Assembly (NCBI RefSeq): GCF_963667555.1
Contig: NZ_OY763421.1
Coordinates: 2,807,562 to 2,871,561 of the forward strand
Reading direction: 5' to 3'
Source: an uncultured Methanolobus sp.
GTDB lineage: Archaea; Halobacteriota; Methanosarcinia; Methanosarcinales; Methanosarcinaceae
DNA length: 64,000 nucleotides
A program made the position numbers and the translations under genes. The notes beneath the pieces were generated by a model, which searched no databases, was not told the origin of the DNA, and saw nothing but the letters and a program-made list of their open reading frames with translations. Below, one piece after another: positions 57,213 through 64,000 of the stretch. Within the stretch, counting starts at the first letter, position 1, and the number at the start of each line of letters is the position of its first letter.

Positions 57213-59510
57213 ATGGATGAAAAAACCGGCTATACAATATTGATCGTTGATGACGACCCGCCAAATGTCAGGCTTTTGGAAACATTCCTCTCAAAATACC
57301 ATACAGTTCTTGGAGCTTATAGTGGAGAAGAAGCTCTTCAAATACTTAAATCCGAACATGTGGACCTCGTAGTACTTGATATAATGATGCCAGGGATGGA
57401 CGGATATGAAGTCTGTCGCAGGATAAAGGCAGATGAATCCACAAAATTCATTCCAGTGATCATTGTCACAGCTCTTTCTTCTAAAAATGACAGGATAAAA
57501 GGGATCGAGGTAGGTGCAGATGAATTCCTTGTAAAACCCATTGACAGGGTAGAAGTCCTCACACGTGTGCGTACTCTTCTGAACAATAAGCACCTCTATG
57601 ACGAATTGAAACGCGAAAAAGACAGGGTGCAATCCTATCTTGACATTGCAGGATGCATAATTGTTGCTTTCAATCTTGATGGTACCGTTCTACTTGCAAA
57701 TAAGAAATGCTGTCAGTTATTGGGATATACTGAGCAGGAATTGATCGGTAATAACTGGGTAGATATTGCAATCCCAAAAAAAGAAAAAGACCAGGTTTCC
57801 CGGGTTTTTGAAAATATCGCAAGTGGTAATCTGGAACTTGTAAAAGTAAATGACAATGGTGTCCAGACAAAGAACAGGGATCAAAAAATAATACACTGGA
57901 ACAATTCCTATCTCAGGGATTCTGAAGGAAACATTGTTGGCATACTTAGTTCCGGGTCCGATGTTACCGAAGAAAGACTGACAACAATGAAACTTCAGGC
58001 ATCAGAATCCAAATTCAGGGCCCTTTTTGAAAATGCTGCCGATGCTATACTGATCTTTGATCTTGATTGTAATATCATTGATGCAAATTCAATAGCATCA
58101 AATATGCTTGGTTATTCAATTGGTGAACTGTTGCAAATGAATCGTTGTGATCTTGTAGCACCGGAATTCCACTGCATGTGCAATGAAAAACTAATGGATG
58201 TCATGGAAAATCAATCAACCAGACTGGAAATGGTCTTCATGACAAAAGATGGTTCCCGCATTCCTGTTGAAATGGGTGTGAGAATGATCGAATATGGTGG
58301 CAGGCAGGCTCTCCTGAGCAATGTTCGTGATATAAGCGAAAGGAAACTCGCTGAAAAAGAACTCCGTGAAAGTGAGCATAAATTCCGTCTTCTTGCTGAG
58401 AATGCAAATGATGTTATATGGACCTTAAATAAAGAGGGAGTATTCACATACAACAGTCCTTCTGTTTTCAAACTAAGGGGCTACACTCCGGATGAAGTTG
58501 CACAGCAGTCGTATGAGGAAATATTCCCTCCTGAGCACATAGAGACCATAATGGACGCACTGGAACGTTTCCAGGATCATCTTAAAGCCGGTGAAATGAA
58601 ATATTCTGAGAAATTCGAGCTTGAGCAATATCACAAAGATGGTTCAAGAATATGGACTGAATCCATAGCAAATCCCGTTTTCGATGAAGATGGTACTTTT
58701 GAATTCTTCCTGGGTGTGACACGTGATATATCAGAGCGTAAAAAGGCTGAGGAAGAGATCAGACGATATACCGGGGAACTGGCAAGAGTCAATGAGGAAT
58801 TAAAATCCCTTGACAGGATGAAAGACGAGTTCATATCAAACCTGAGTCATGAGCTGAAGACTCCTCTAATTTCAATAAAAGGTTATAGTGAACTGGTTCA
58901 TGACGAGGTTATGGGGCCGCTTAATACCAGGCAGAAATCTGCCATGAAAACGGTGCTTGAAAAGTATGATCATCTGAGTTTCCTCATGGATTCTCTTATC
59001 TATATGAGTATTATAAAGTCTGGAAAAGTGCAATACAGGCTTGATCCTATCAGAATTGAGGATACGCTTACAAAAGTAGTGGAGTATTTTTCCTTCAAGT
59101 CCAATGAAAAGAACATCTACTTTTCATTTGATTTCCAGGATCATCTTCCATTAATGAAGGGTGACGTTGAGTATTTGCCTTATCTTTTCAGGTCTATAAT
59201 AGATAACGCCGTCAAATTCAGTCCAAGTGAATCAGAGATACTGATACGTGCATATGAGGATGAAGGGAATATTCATGTGTCTGTAACTGATTCGGGAATT
59301 GGTATTCCTGAGCACGAGATCAAGAATATTTTTGAGCGTTTTTATCAGATAGACGGCTCAAAGTCCAGAAAATACGGTGGAAGCGGAATGGGTCTGTATG
59401 TTAGTAAGACCATAGCCGAGATACATCATGGTAAGATATGGGTTGAAAGTACAGAAGGCTCAGGCACTACTGTTCATGTGATGTTCCCTGCAATGTCCCG
59501 GTCAAATTAA
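57213..59510 (+). CDS. Response regulator-PAS-histidine kinase hybrid
   Basis: A 765-residue soluble protein. The receiver domain (about 8-125) has DDDPPN, phosphoacceptor Asp in VVLDIMMPGMDGYEV and Lys in EFLVKPID. Three PAS domains follow (about 140-260, 265-385, 390-515), with ISERKLAEKELRESE and ISERKKAEEE linkers. HisKA carries His in SHELKTPLIS (about 552); the ATPase domain has DNAVKFSPSES, DSGIGIP and GGSGMGLYVSKT. An N-terminal receiver on a kinase suggests it acts downstream of another kinase, possibly the PAS kinase at 54330. No DNA-binding output domain. Confidence 0.94.
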   Translation: MDEKTGYTILIVDDDPPNVRLLETFLSKYHTVLGAYSGEEALQILKSEHVDLVVLDIMMPGMDGYEVCRRIKADESTKFIPVIIVTALSSKNDRIKGIEVGADEFLVKPIDRVEVLTRVRTLLNNKHLYDELKREKDRVQSYLDIAGCIIVAFNLDGTVLLANKKCCQLLGYTEQELIGNNWVDIAIPKKEKDQVSRVFENIASGNLELVKVNDNGVQTKNRDQKIIHWNNSYLRDSEGNIVGILSSGSDVTEERLTTMKLQASESKFRALFENAADAILIFDLDCNIIDANSIASNMLGYSIGELLQMNRCDLVAPEFHCMCNEKLMDVMENQSTRLEMVFMTKDGSRIPVEMGVRMIEYGGRQALLSNVRDISERKLAEKELRESEHKFRLLAENANDVIWTLNKEGVFTYNSPSVFKLRGYTPDEVAQQSYEEIFPPEHIETIMDALERFQDHLKAGEMKYSEKFELEQYHKDGSRIWTESIANPVFDEDGTFEFFLGVTRDISERKKAEEEIRRYTGELARVNEELKSLDRMKDEFISNLSHELKTPLISIKGYSELVHDEVMGPLNTRQKSAMKTVLEKYDHLSFLMDSLIYMSIIKSGKVQYRLDPIRIEDTLTKVVEYFSFKSNEKNIYFSFDFQDHLPLMKGDVEYLPYLFRSIIDNAVKFSPSESEILIRAYEDEGNIHVSVTDSGIGIPEHEIKNIFERFYQIDGSKSRKYGGSGMGLYVSKTIAEIHHGKIWVESTEGSGTTVHVMFPAMSRSN

Positions 59511-59589
59511 TTGACCTTTCTATTTTTTTATCATTTTTGAAGTTGTAGCTCGAAAAGCATTTTATATCCAGAAGTTTTTCTCTGTTCTG

Positions 59590-60201
59590 ATGTATGCTGA
59601 AGATGTAGTTTCACGCCTATGGGAATTGTATCCGAGTGGGTATTTTCATATCAATAAGGATCCTTTTTACCTTTTGATATCTACTGTCCTGTCCCAGCGA
59701 ACAAGGGATGAGGTGACCATTCCGACAACCCAGAAGCTTTTCAGTGTGTTTGGCACGGCTCAGGAAATGGCAGAGGCTGATGTTGATGAGATTCAGGAAC
59801 TCATTAAGAATGTTGGATTTTACAGGGTAAAAGCCCAGAGAATAATTGATATTTCATGTATCATCCTGCAGGACTACGGTGGAATTGTCCCTGACAGCAT
59901 GGATGAACTACTCAAACTACCTGGTGTTGGCAGGAAGACTGCAAACTGTGTACTTGGTTATGGATTTGAGCAGGATGTCATTGCAGTTGATACTCATGTT
60001 CACAGGATATCCAATCGCATGGGTCTGGTAAAGACTTCGGAGCCAGATGAGACTGAGAAAGAGCTTGAAAAAGTGCTGTCAAAAGAGGACTGGAAGGATA
60101 TAAACGGTTTGATGGTGCTTTTCGGTAAGAATATATGCAGGCCGGTCGGGCCGAAATGTGATGAATGTATTATGGATGATATTTGTCCGAAATTGATTTG
60201 A
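59590..60201 (+). CDS. nth: Endonuclease III (DNA glycosylase/AP lyase)
   Basis: Base-excision repair of oxidised pyrimidines. The helix-hairpin-helix LLKLPGVGRKTANCVLGYGF contains the catalytic Lys, and the catalytic Asp follows in VDTHVHRI. The C-terminal [4Fe-4S] cluster has the spacing C-x6-C-x2-C-x5-C in CRPVGPKCDECIMDDIC. The 203-residue length is usual. It directly follows the receiver-kinase gene by 79 bases. Confidence 0.96.
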   Translation: MYAEDVVSRLWELYPSGYFHINKDPFYLLISTVLSQRTRDEVTIPTTQKLFSVFGTAQEMAEADVDEIQELIKNVGFYRVKAQRIIDISCIILQDYGGIVPDSMDELLKLPGVGRKTANCVLGYGFEQDVIAVDTHVHRISNRMGLVKTSEPDETEKELEKVLSKEDWKDINGLMVLFGKNICRPVGPKCDECIMDDICPKLI

Positions 60202-60237
60202 AATATTTGATAACAAAAGCCACTCGATAATCTTTAA

Positions 60238-60720
60238 TTACTTATTTGTTTTAGTTTTCCTGATTAAATGCTCTTTTACTTCATTGCTGAGCCTGAAACC
60301 AGCAGCATCGAGTTGTACTATTGTTTCTTCGATGTTAAGTTTTCCATCAAGCCCAGCTTTAAGTATGATTCCAGCTGTCCCTGTGATTTGGATGTCCATC
60401 TCTTTTGCGGTTCTTCTTCCATCACCGTCATCTATCAGAAGTATCATCTCTTTTTCTTCAGCAAGGACAATTGCTTCTGCTTCTCCATCACCGAGGTGAA
60501 TTGACAGAGTTCTGGCGGCAAGTTTGTTGTTAATGGTCTCAACTGTTATCCATTCTGCCTCATCTACTTCTTTTGAACCCTTGAGTCCTTCACCTTGAAG
60601 TACTACCTCCAGATAAACAGCTTGTGGAATATATATTTCCTTAAAATAGTCTTTTAAAATGTCTAGTTTCCCTATTTTGGAAAGAATTATCAATGGTGTG
60701 GAGTTGGAAACAGCTGTCAT
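60238..60720 (-). CDS. DUF3368 PIN-domain toxin-like protein
   Basis: A 160-residue VapC-like nuclease. The first strand is AVSNSTPLIILSKIG, where most relatives have Asp in place of the Asn at position 5 or 6 (some have Asn). Other acidic sites are LGDGEAEAIVLAEE and LLIDDGDGRRTAKE, with GTAGIILKAG in the fourth. It starts 7 bases after the antitoxin stop, with TAGGGAT as ribosome-binding site. Read as the toxin of a type II module, acting on RNA. The first Asn might weaken metal binding. Confidence 0.85.
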   Translation of the reverse strand: MTAVSNSTPLIILSKIGKLDILKDYFKEIYIPQAVYLEVVLQGEGLKGSKEVDEAEWITVETINNKLAARTLSIHLGDGEAEAIVLAEEKEMILLIDDGDGRRTAKEMDIQITGTAGIILKAGLDGKLNIEETIVQLDAAGFRLSNEVKEHLIRKTKTNK

Positions 60721-60727
60721 AAAATCC

Positions 60728-60994
60728 CTATAAATTTTCCAACGTTCTTAGATCAGCATCAATATCTTCAACAGAATAATTTAGTGCAATGCCTTTGCTG
60801 TTAAGAAACACAAGCATTTCACCTTTACTGGCAAAACCCGCAAGTTCGGTAGCTTTTCCGAGGGATAACCTGCCTTCTCGATAGAGTTCTACAGCCAGTG
60901 TCCTTTTAATGAATACTGGCATGTCGGCTTCATTTACTTTTACATTTAAAGGGAAGTCCGATGGCAGGTTTACAGTTGTTTTGACTTCACTCAT
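60728..60994 (-). CDS. UPF0175 antitoxin-like protein
   Basis: An 88-residue helical protein of the UPF0175 family, the usual partner of DUF3368 proteins. The core is KRTLAVELYREGRLSLGKATELAGFASKGEMLVFLNSKGI (abridged), a DNA-binding helix-turn-helix. It is the first gene of the pair; the upstream 20 bases have a weak signal. It may also repress its own promoter. Confidence 0.88.
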   Translation of the reverse strand: MSEVKTTVNLPSDFPLNVKVNEADMPVFIKRTLAVELYREGRLSLGKATELAGFASKGEMLVFLNSKGIALNYSVEDIDADLRTLENL

Positions 60995-61320
60995 AATAAT
61001 GTATAAGTGGTTTTACGAATACATTAATTTTCCTGAGATCTTTCTGCATGAAGCTTTTCTGAGCAATTTCTGGCAGTTTTAGCATTTTTTATAAAAACCC
61101 GAGTTTCAACAAACTATTTATTTGTATATACTATATAAAGCACAAATCTCGTGTTTCATGCCATAACTCTAATATATAAAGTGCTGGTTTTGCACGAGAA
61201 CTGATAAATTTCATAGTTGCAAATAGTATAATAACTAATGAACTGGTTATAACGCAACTACAACTAAAGATACGCTATTTATCCAGTATAAGTTAATACA
61301 TACACAGTCGAGTGAGAATC
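60995..61320 (+). promoter_or_regulatory. fae-hps promoter region
   Basis: A 326-base AT-rich region. Two TATA-like boxes on the plus strand are ACTATATAAAGCAC (61129-61142) and CTAATATATAAAG (61168-61180). CTCGTG at about 61149 and CACGAG at about 61193 form an inverted repeat bracketing the second box. Either start leaves a leader of about 115-170 bases. The minus-strand toxin-antitoxin promoter lies at the left edge. Confidence 0.5.
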
Positions 61321-62499
61321 ATGTTATTAATCGGAGAAGCATTAATCGGCGAGGAACCAGAACTCGCACACGTTGACCTCATGATCGGAAACAAAGACGG
61401 TCCTGTCGGTCAGGCATTCGCAAACGGTTTGACACAGCTTTCAGCAGGTCACACACCTCTGCTTTCAGTAATTCGTCCAAACCTTCCAACAAAACCTGCA
61501 ACACTTATCGTACCAAAGGTAACTGTAAAGAACATGGGTCAGGCAGCTCAGATCTTCGGTCCTGCACAGGCTGCTGTTGCAAAGGCCATTGCAGATGCCC
61601 TTGAAGAAGGAGCATTCGGTGACCTTGATGTTGAAGATCTTGTAGTTGTTGCAAGTGTTTTCATCCACCCTGAAGCAAAGGACTACAACAGGATCTACAG
61701 ATACAACTACGGAGCTACAAAGCTTGCTGTAAAGCGCGCAGTAGATGGCTTCCCGGACATCGATACAGTACTTAAGGAGAAGGACAGAATGGGCCACGCT
61801 ATCATGGGATTCAAGGTATCCAGACTCTGGAACCCACCATATCTGCAGGTTGCACTTGACAATCCAAACCTTCCTGCAATCCTTAGCATTGTCAACCAGG
61901 TCCCTAAGAGCGACCACGTTATCCTTGAAGCAGGTACGCCTCTTATCAAACGCTACGGTGTAGACGTAATCAGCAAGCTCAGAGAGATTCGCCCAGATGC
62001 ATTCATAGTTGCTGACCTTAAGACCCTGGACACAGGAAACCTTGAGGCACGTATGGTAGCAGATGCAACAGCAGACGCAATTGTCGTTTCAGCTCTTGCA
62101 CCAATCGCAACCATGAACAAGGCAATCGAGGAAGCTCACAAGACCGGTATCTATGCTATCATGGACACACTCAACTGTGACGACCCTGTAGCAGTACTCA
62201 AGAAGCTCGATGTACTTCCTGATGTTGTTGAACTCCACCGTGGAATCGACATCGAGGAAACAGAGCACGCATGGGGTAACATCGAGGCAATCAAGGCACT
62301 CTCACCAAAGATCCTGGTGGCAGTTGCTGGTGGTGTACGTATCGACACTATGCCAGCTGCACTTAAGGCAGGCGCAGATATCCTTGTAGTTGGAAGAGCA
62401 ATCACCAACGCAAAGGATGTAAGGCAGGTCGCAGAGAAATTCATTGAAGGTCTTAACAACCCTGAAATCGACCAGTTCAGAGTTATGACCGACTTCTAA
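61321..62499 (+). CDS. fae-hps: Bifunctional formaldehyde-activating enzyme/hexulose-6-phosphate synthase
   Basis: A 392-residue fusion. The Fae domain (about 1-165) has [23 protein letters not shown] (abridged), which condenses formaldehyde with H4MPT. The Hps domain (about 170-392) has [19 protein letters not shown] near its start, then [18 protein letters not shown] with the KxDxxD-type active residues and [11 protein letters not shown]. In methanogens the reverse Hps reaction makes ribulose-5-phosphate for pentoses and Fae captures the released formaldehyde. The ATG at 61321 follows GTGAGAATC; high codon bias indicates strong expression. Confidence 0.97.
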   Translation: MLLIGEALIGEEPELAHVDLMIGNKDGPVGQAFANGLTQLSAGHTPLLSVIRPNLPTKPATLIVPKVTVKNMGQAAQIFGPAQAAVAKAIADALEEGAFGDLDVEDLVVVASVFIHPEAKDYNRIYRYNYGATKLAVKRAVDGFPDIDTVLKEKDRMGHAIMGFKVSRLWNPPYLQVALDNPNLPAILSIVNQVPKSDHVILEAGTPLIKRYGVDVISKLREIRPDAFIVADLKTLDTGNLEARMVADATADAIVVSALAPIATMNKAIEEAHKTGIYAIMDTLNCDDPVAVLKKLDVLPDVVELHRGIDIEETEHAWGNIEAIKALSPKILVAVAGGVRIDTMPAALKAGADILVVGRAITNAKDVRQVAEKFIEGLNNPEIDQFRVMTDF

Positions 62500-62501
62500 G
62501 C

Positions 62502-62533
62502 GTGTGGAATTTCCACACTCTTATCTTCTTTTT
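62502..62533 (+). terminator. fae-hps terminator
   Basis: Perfect stem GTGTGGAA/TTCCACAC with a one-base centre, then TCTTATCTTCTTTTTTC. It starts 2 bases after the stop. Confidence 0.8.
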
Positions 62534-62657
62534 TCTTAAACTCGAACCATTATTCCGTTTTTTCTTCCAAGCTTATATTTAGTTGGAGTTACATCTATAT
62601 TCCTGCGTACAAGGTGCGCATACTGATATTCATATAATCATATTGGAGAGATTTAAT

Positions 62658-63326
62658 TTGAGTTCTACACTAATTGTCCTGAACCTCAAAACATACCTTG
62701 AGGGTACAGGCGAAGGCGCCGTAAAGGTTGCACAGGCATGTAAAGAAGTTGCAGATGATAGCGGAATTGAGATTGGTGTTGCACCACAGTTCTGTGACAT
62801 CTACCGTGTAGCATCACAGGTAGACCTGCCGGTCTACGCTCAGAGTCTTGACCCGGTCGGAGCAGGTAGCTTTACAGGACATGCATTCGTCCAGTCAATC
62901 AAAGACGCAGGCGCAGTTGGAACCCTTATCAACCACTCCGAATGCCGTCTTACACTTGCAAACATCGATGCATCCATCACAACTGCAAGAAATGCAGCCC
63001 TTAAGACAATAGTCTGCACCAACAACGTTGCAACTTCAGCAGCAGCAGCCGCACTCGGTCCGGATTACGTTGCAGTTGAACCACCAGAGCTTATCGGTTC
63101 CGGCATCCCTGTATCAAAAGCAGACCCTGGAGTAGTCACAGGTTCAGTTGATGCAGTAAAGAGGATCAACCCTGCAGTACAGGTTCTCTGCGGTGCAGGT
63201 ATCTCAAAAGGAGAAGACCTTGCAGCAGCTCTTGAACTTGGTTCAGTTGGCGTTTTGCTGGCATCAGGAATTGTGAAGGCTGCTGATCCTAAGGCTGCAC
63301 TTGAAGATTTGGTTAGTAAGGTGTGA
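62658..63326 (+). CDS. tpiA: Triosephosphate isomerase
   Basis: Interconverts dihydroxyacetone phosphate and glyceraldehyde 3-phosphate. The archaeal-length (222-residue) barrel has N9-x-K11 in VLNLKTY, the catalytic His in LINHSECRL, catalytic Glu in YVAVEPPELIG and the phosphate-binding GVLLASGIVKA. The start is the TTG at 62658 because GGAGAG lies 7 bases upstream; the in-frame extension to 62583 has no support. It follows fae-hps after a terminator, with its own promoter likely. Confidence 0.96.
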   Translation: MSSTLIVLNLKTYLEGTGEGAVKVAQACKEVADDSGIEIGVAPQFCDIYRVASQVDLPVYAQSLDPVGAGSFTGHAFVQSIKDAGAVGTLINHSECRLTLANIDASITTARNAALKTIVCTNNVATSAAAAALGPDYVAVEPPELIGSGIPVSKADPGVVTGSVDAVKRINPAVQVLCGAGISKGEDLAAALELGSVGVLLASGIVKAADPKAALEDLVSKV

Positions 63327-63351
63327 CTTTAAAGTCACACCTCTCTTTTTT
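63321..63351 (+). terminator. tpiA terminator
   Basis: A perfect 20-base palindrome GTGTGACTTTAAAGTCACAC overlaps the stop codon and is followed by CTCTCTTTTTT. Confidence 0.8.
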
Positions 63352-63387
63352 ATGCAAGGTATCTTTTCCAATCATATTCTATTTAAT

Positions 63388-64000
63388 TTAGTCTACGATA
63401 GCTAGAGCTTCTTCAAGTTTACTGAATGATGCTCTCAAGTATATTAAGTCATCTTTCTTTATGCTACGTGCATGTGCATCAATTCTAAAGTCATTGATGC
63501 ATTTTAACCAAAGTATAACGTCCTGCTTATCTCTACCAAACCATTTTTGATAAATATCCCAATTTTTATCAATAATGCTGATTAAATCTGAAAAATAGAG
63601 ATGTTCCCATACATTTTCATAGCTATATCTATTTAAGCTATCCTTGTCACTTGTAGATACTGATTTTAATAATTCTGACATACATTTTTTGCCATAAGTT
63701 AAAAGAAAAGATTGTTTTAGTAAAATTCTTAATTTACGTTCTACTTTGTTTCTTCTTAAAGACACTTCTGCATGGATATCATCTAGATTTTCCTCAATAT
63801 CTACTTCTTCTATACTCTTTTCTAAAGGAGAATAATCTTGGTTTTGAGGTATTTTTTTTAGTTGTTTGGATATTACAAAAATAGATAGCTTTGGTTCACC
63901 GTCAACAAAATTAACAATTCCATATCCCAGCAAATGCTCAATATATCCGGGTTCATCTTCGATATATTTCGCAACATTTTCGATATTTCCATGCGCTAAC
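63388..64000 (-). CDS. C-terminal part of an uncharacterised protein, cut by window end
   Basis: The minus-strand frame is open to base 64000, so the 5' part lies outside; about 203 residues are seen. An N-terminal stretch (HGNIENVAKYIEDEPGYIEHLLGYGIV, abridged) is followed by an acidic linker and a helical C-terminal domain with INDFRIDAHARS, an R-x3-H pattern reminiscent of HEPN/Swt1-type domains. That domain often ends larger ATPase or defence proteins. The base composition is AT-rich and unlike the adjacent tpiA, suggesting transfer. Function unknown; the HEPN call is tentative. Confidence 0.65.
   Translation of the reverse strand, partial: LAHGNIENVAKYIEDEPGYIEHLLGYGIVNFVDGEPKLSIFVISKQLKKIPQNQDYSPLEKSIEEVDIEENLDDIHAEVSLRRNKVERKLRILLKQSFLLTYGKKCMSELLKSVSTSDKDSLNRYSYENVWEHLYFSDLISIIDKNWDIYQKWFGRDKQDVILWLKCINDFRIDAHARSIKKDDLIYLRASFSKLEEALAIVD

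Overview
The window is a chromosomal segment of a methanogenic archaeon, most likely a methylotrophic member of the Methanosarcinaceae (Methanolobus/Methanococcoides-like; the genus is an inference). The evidence is F420-dependent methylene-H4MPT dehydrogenase (mtd), phosphoseryl-tRNA synthetase (sepS), a fused Fae-Hps enzyme, archaeosine transglycosylase, the archaeal Hef nuclease, archaeal B-family polymerase, TATA-box promoters, a bulge-helix-bulge tRNA intron and an S-layer protein with a PGF-CTERM tail.

Layout. 1-2.1 kb: end of a metallo-beta-lactamase-fold protein, RNase P component 4, a Cys/Gly-rich membrane peptide, a 7S SRP RNA-tRNA-Ser unit on the minus strand, and a small winged-helix protein. 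2.1-4.5 kb: two KaiC/RAD55-like ATPases with a 50-residue zinc ribbon between them. 4.5-7.7 kb: S-layer gene with a long leader and internal duplication, then a lipoprotein. 7.8-10.7 kb: intron-containing tRNA-Met and DNA polymerase B. 10.7-15.8 kb: pstS-C-A-B-phoU plus a second phoU. 16-19 kb: dihydroorotase, a third KaiC-like ATPase, a DUF1614 membrane protein. 19.1-20.8 kb: aIF1A-RIO1-KH operon. 20.9-26.5 kb: rRNA operon 16S-tRNA-Ala-23S-tRNA-Cys-5S with tandem promoters and processing stems. 26.6-28.7 kb: trkH-trkA. 28.9-34.8 kb: tgtA, a PEF-CTERM/PKD protein, and a UbiA-geranylgeranyl reductase-radical SAM operon. 34.86-36.15 kb: one complete insertion sequence with inverted repeats and target duplication. 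36.3-47.3 kb: serB with a coiled-coil partner, mtd, a stand-alone trypsin-like protease, PAC2 and DUF473 proteins, the sepS-endonuclease V-DUF169 operon, translin-like, UPF0147 and zinc-ribbon proteins. 47.6-53.7 kb: hef, glyS, ADH synthase, archaeal dUTPase. 54.3-59.5 kb: two PAS histidine kinases, tRNA-Val, small membrane proteins. 59.6-64 kb: endonuclease III, a UPF0175/DUF3368 toxin-antitoxin pair, fae-hps, tpiA, and the C-terminal part of an AT-rich gene cut by the window end.

How it fits together. The segment is mostly housekeeping: translation (rRNAs, tRNAs, aIF1A, GlyRS, SepRS), replication and repair (PolB, Hef, EndoV, Nth, dUTPase), C1 and pentose metabolism (Mtd, Fae-Hps, Tpi), aromatic and pyrimidine synthesis (ADH synthase, PyrC), phosphate and potassium uptake, and signalling. 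tRNA-Cys (in the rRNA operon), SepRS and phosphoserine phosphatase touch the same phosphoserine pool that feeds tRNA-dependent cysteine synthesis. Accessory DNA is limited to the insertion sequence, a pair of hairpin-ended repeat elements, the protease, the toxin-antitoxin pair and the truncated last gene. The most interesting unexplained items are the UbiA-reductase-radical SAM operon, the structured segment between the two rRNA promoters, the S-layer leader and internal duplication, and the two-copy repeat element.
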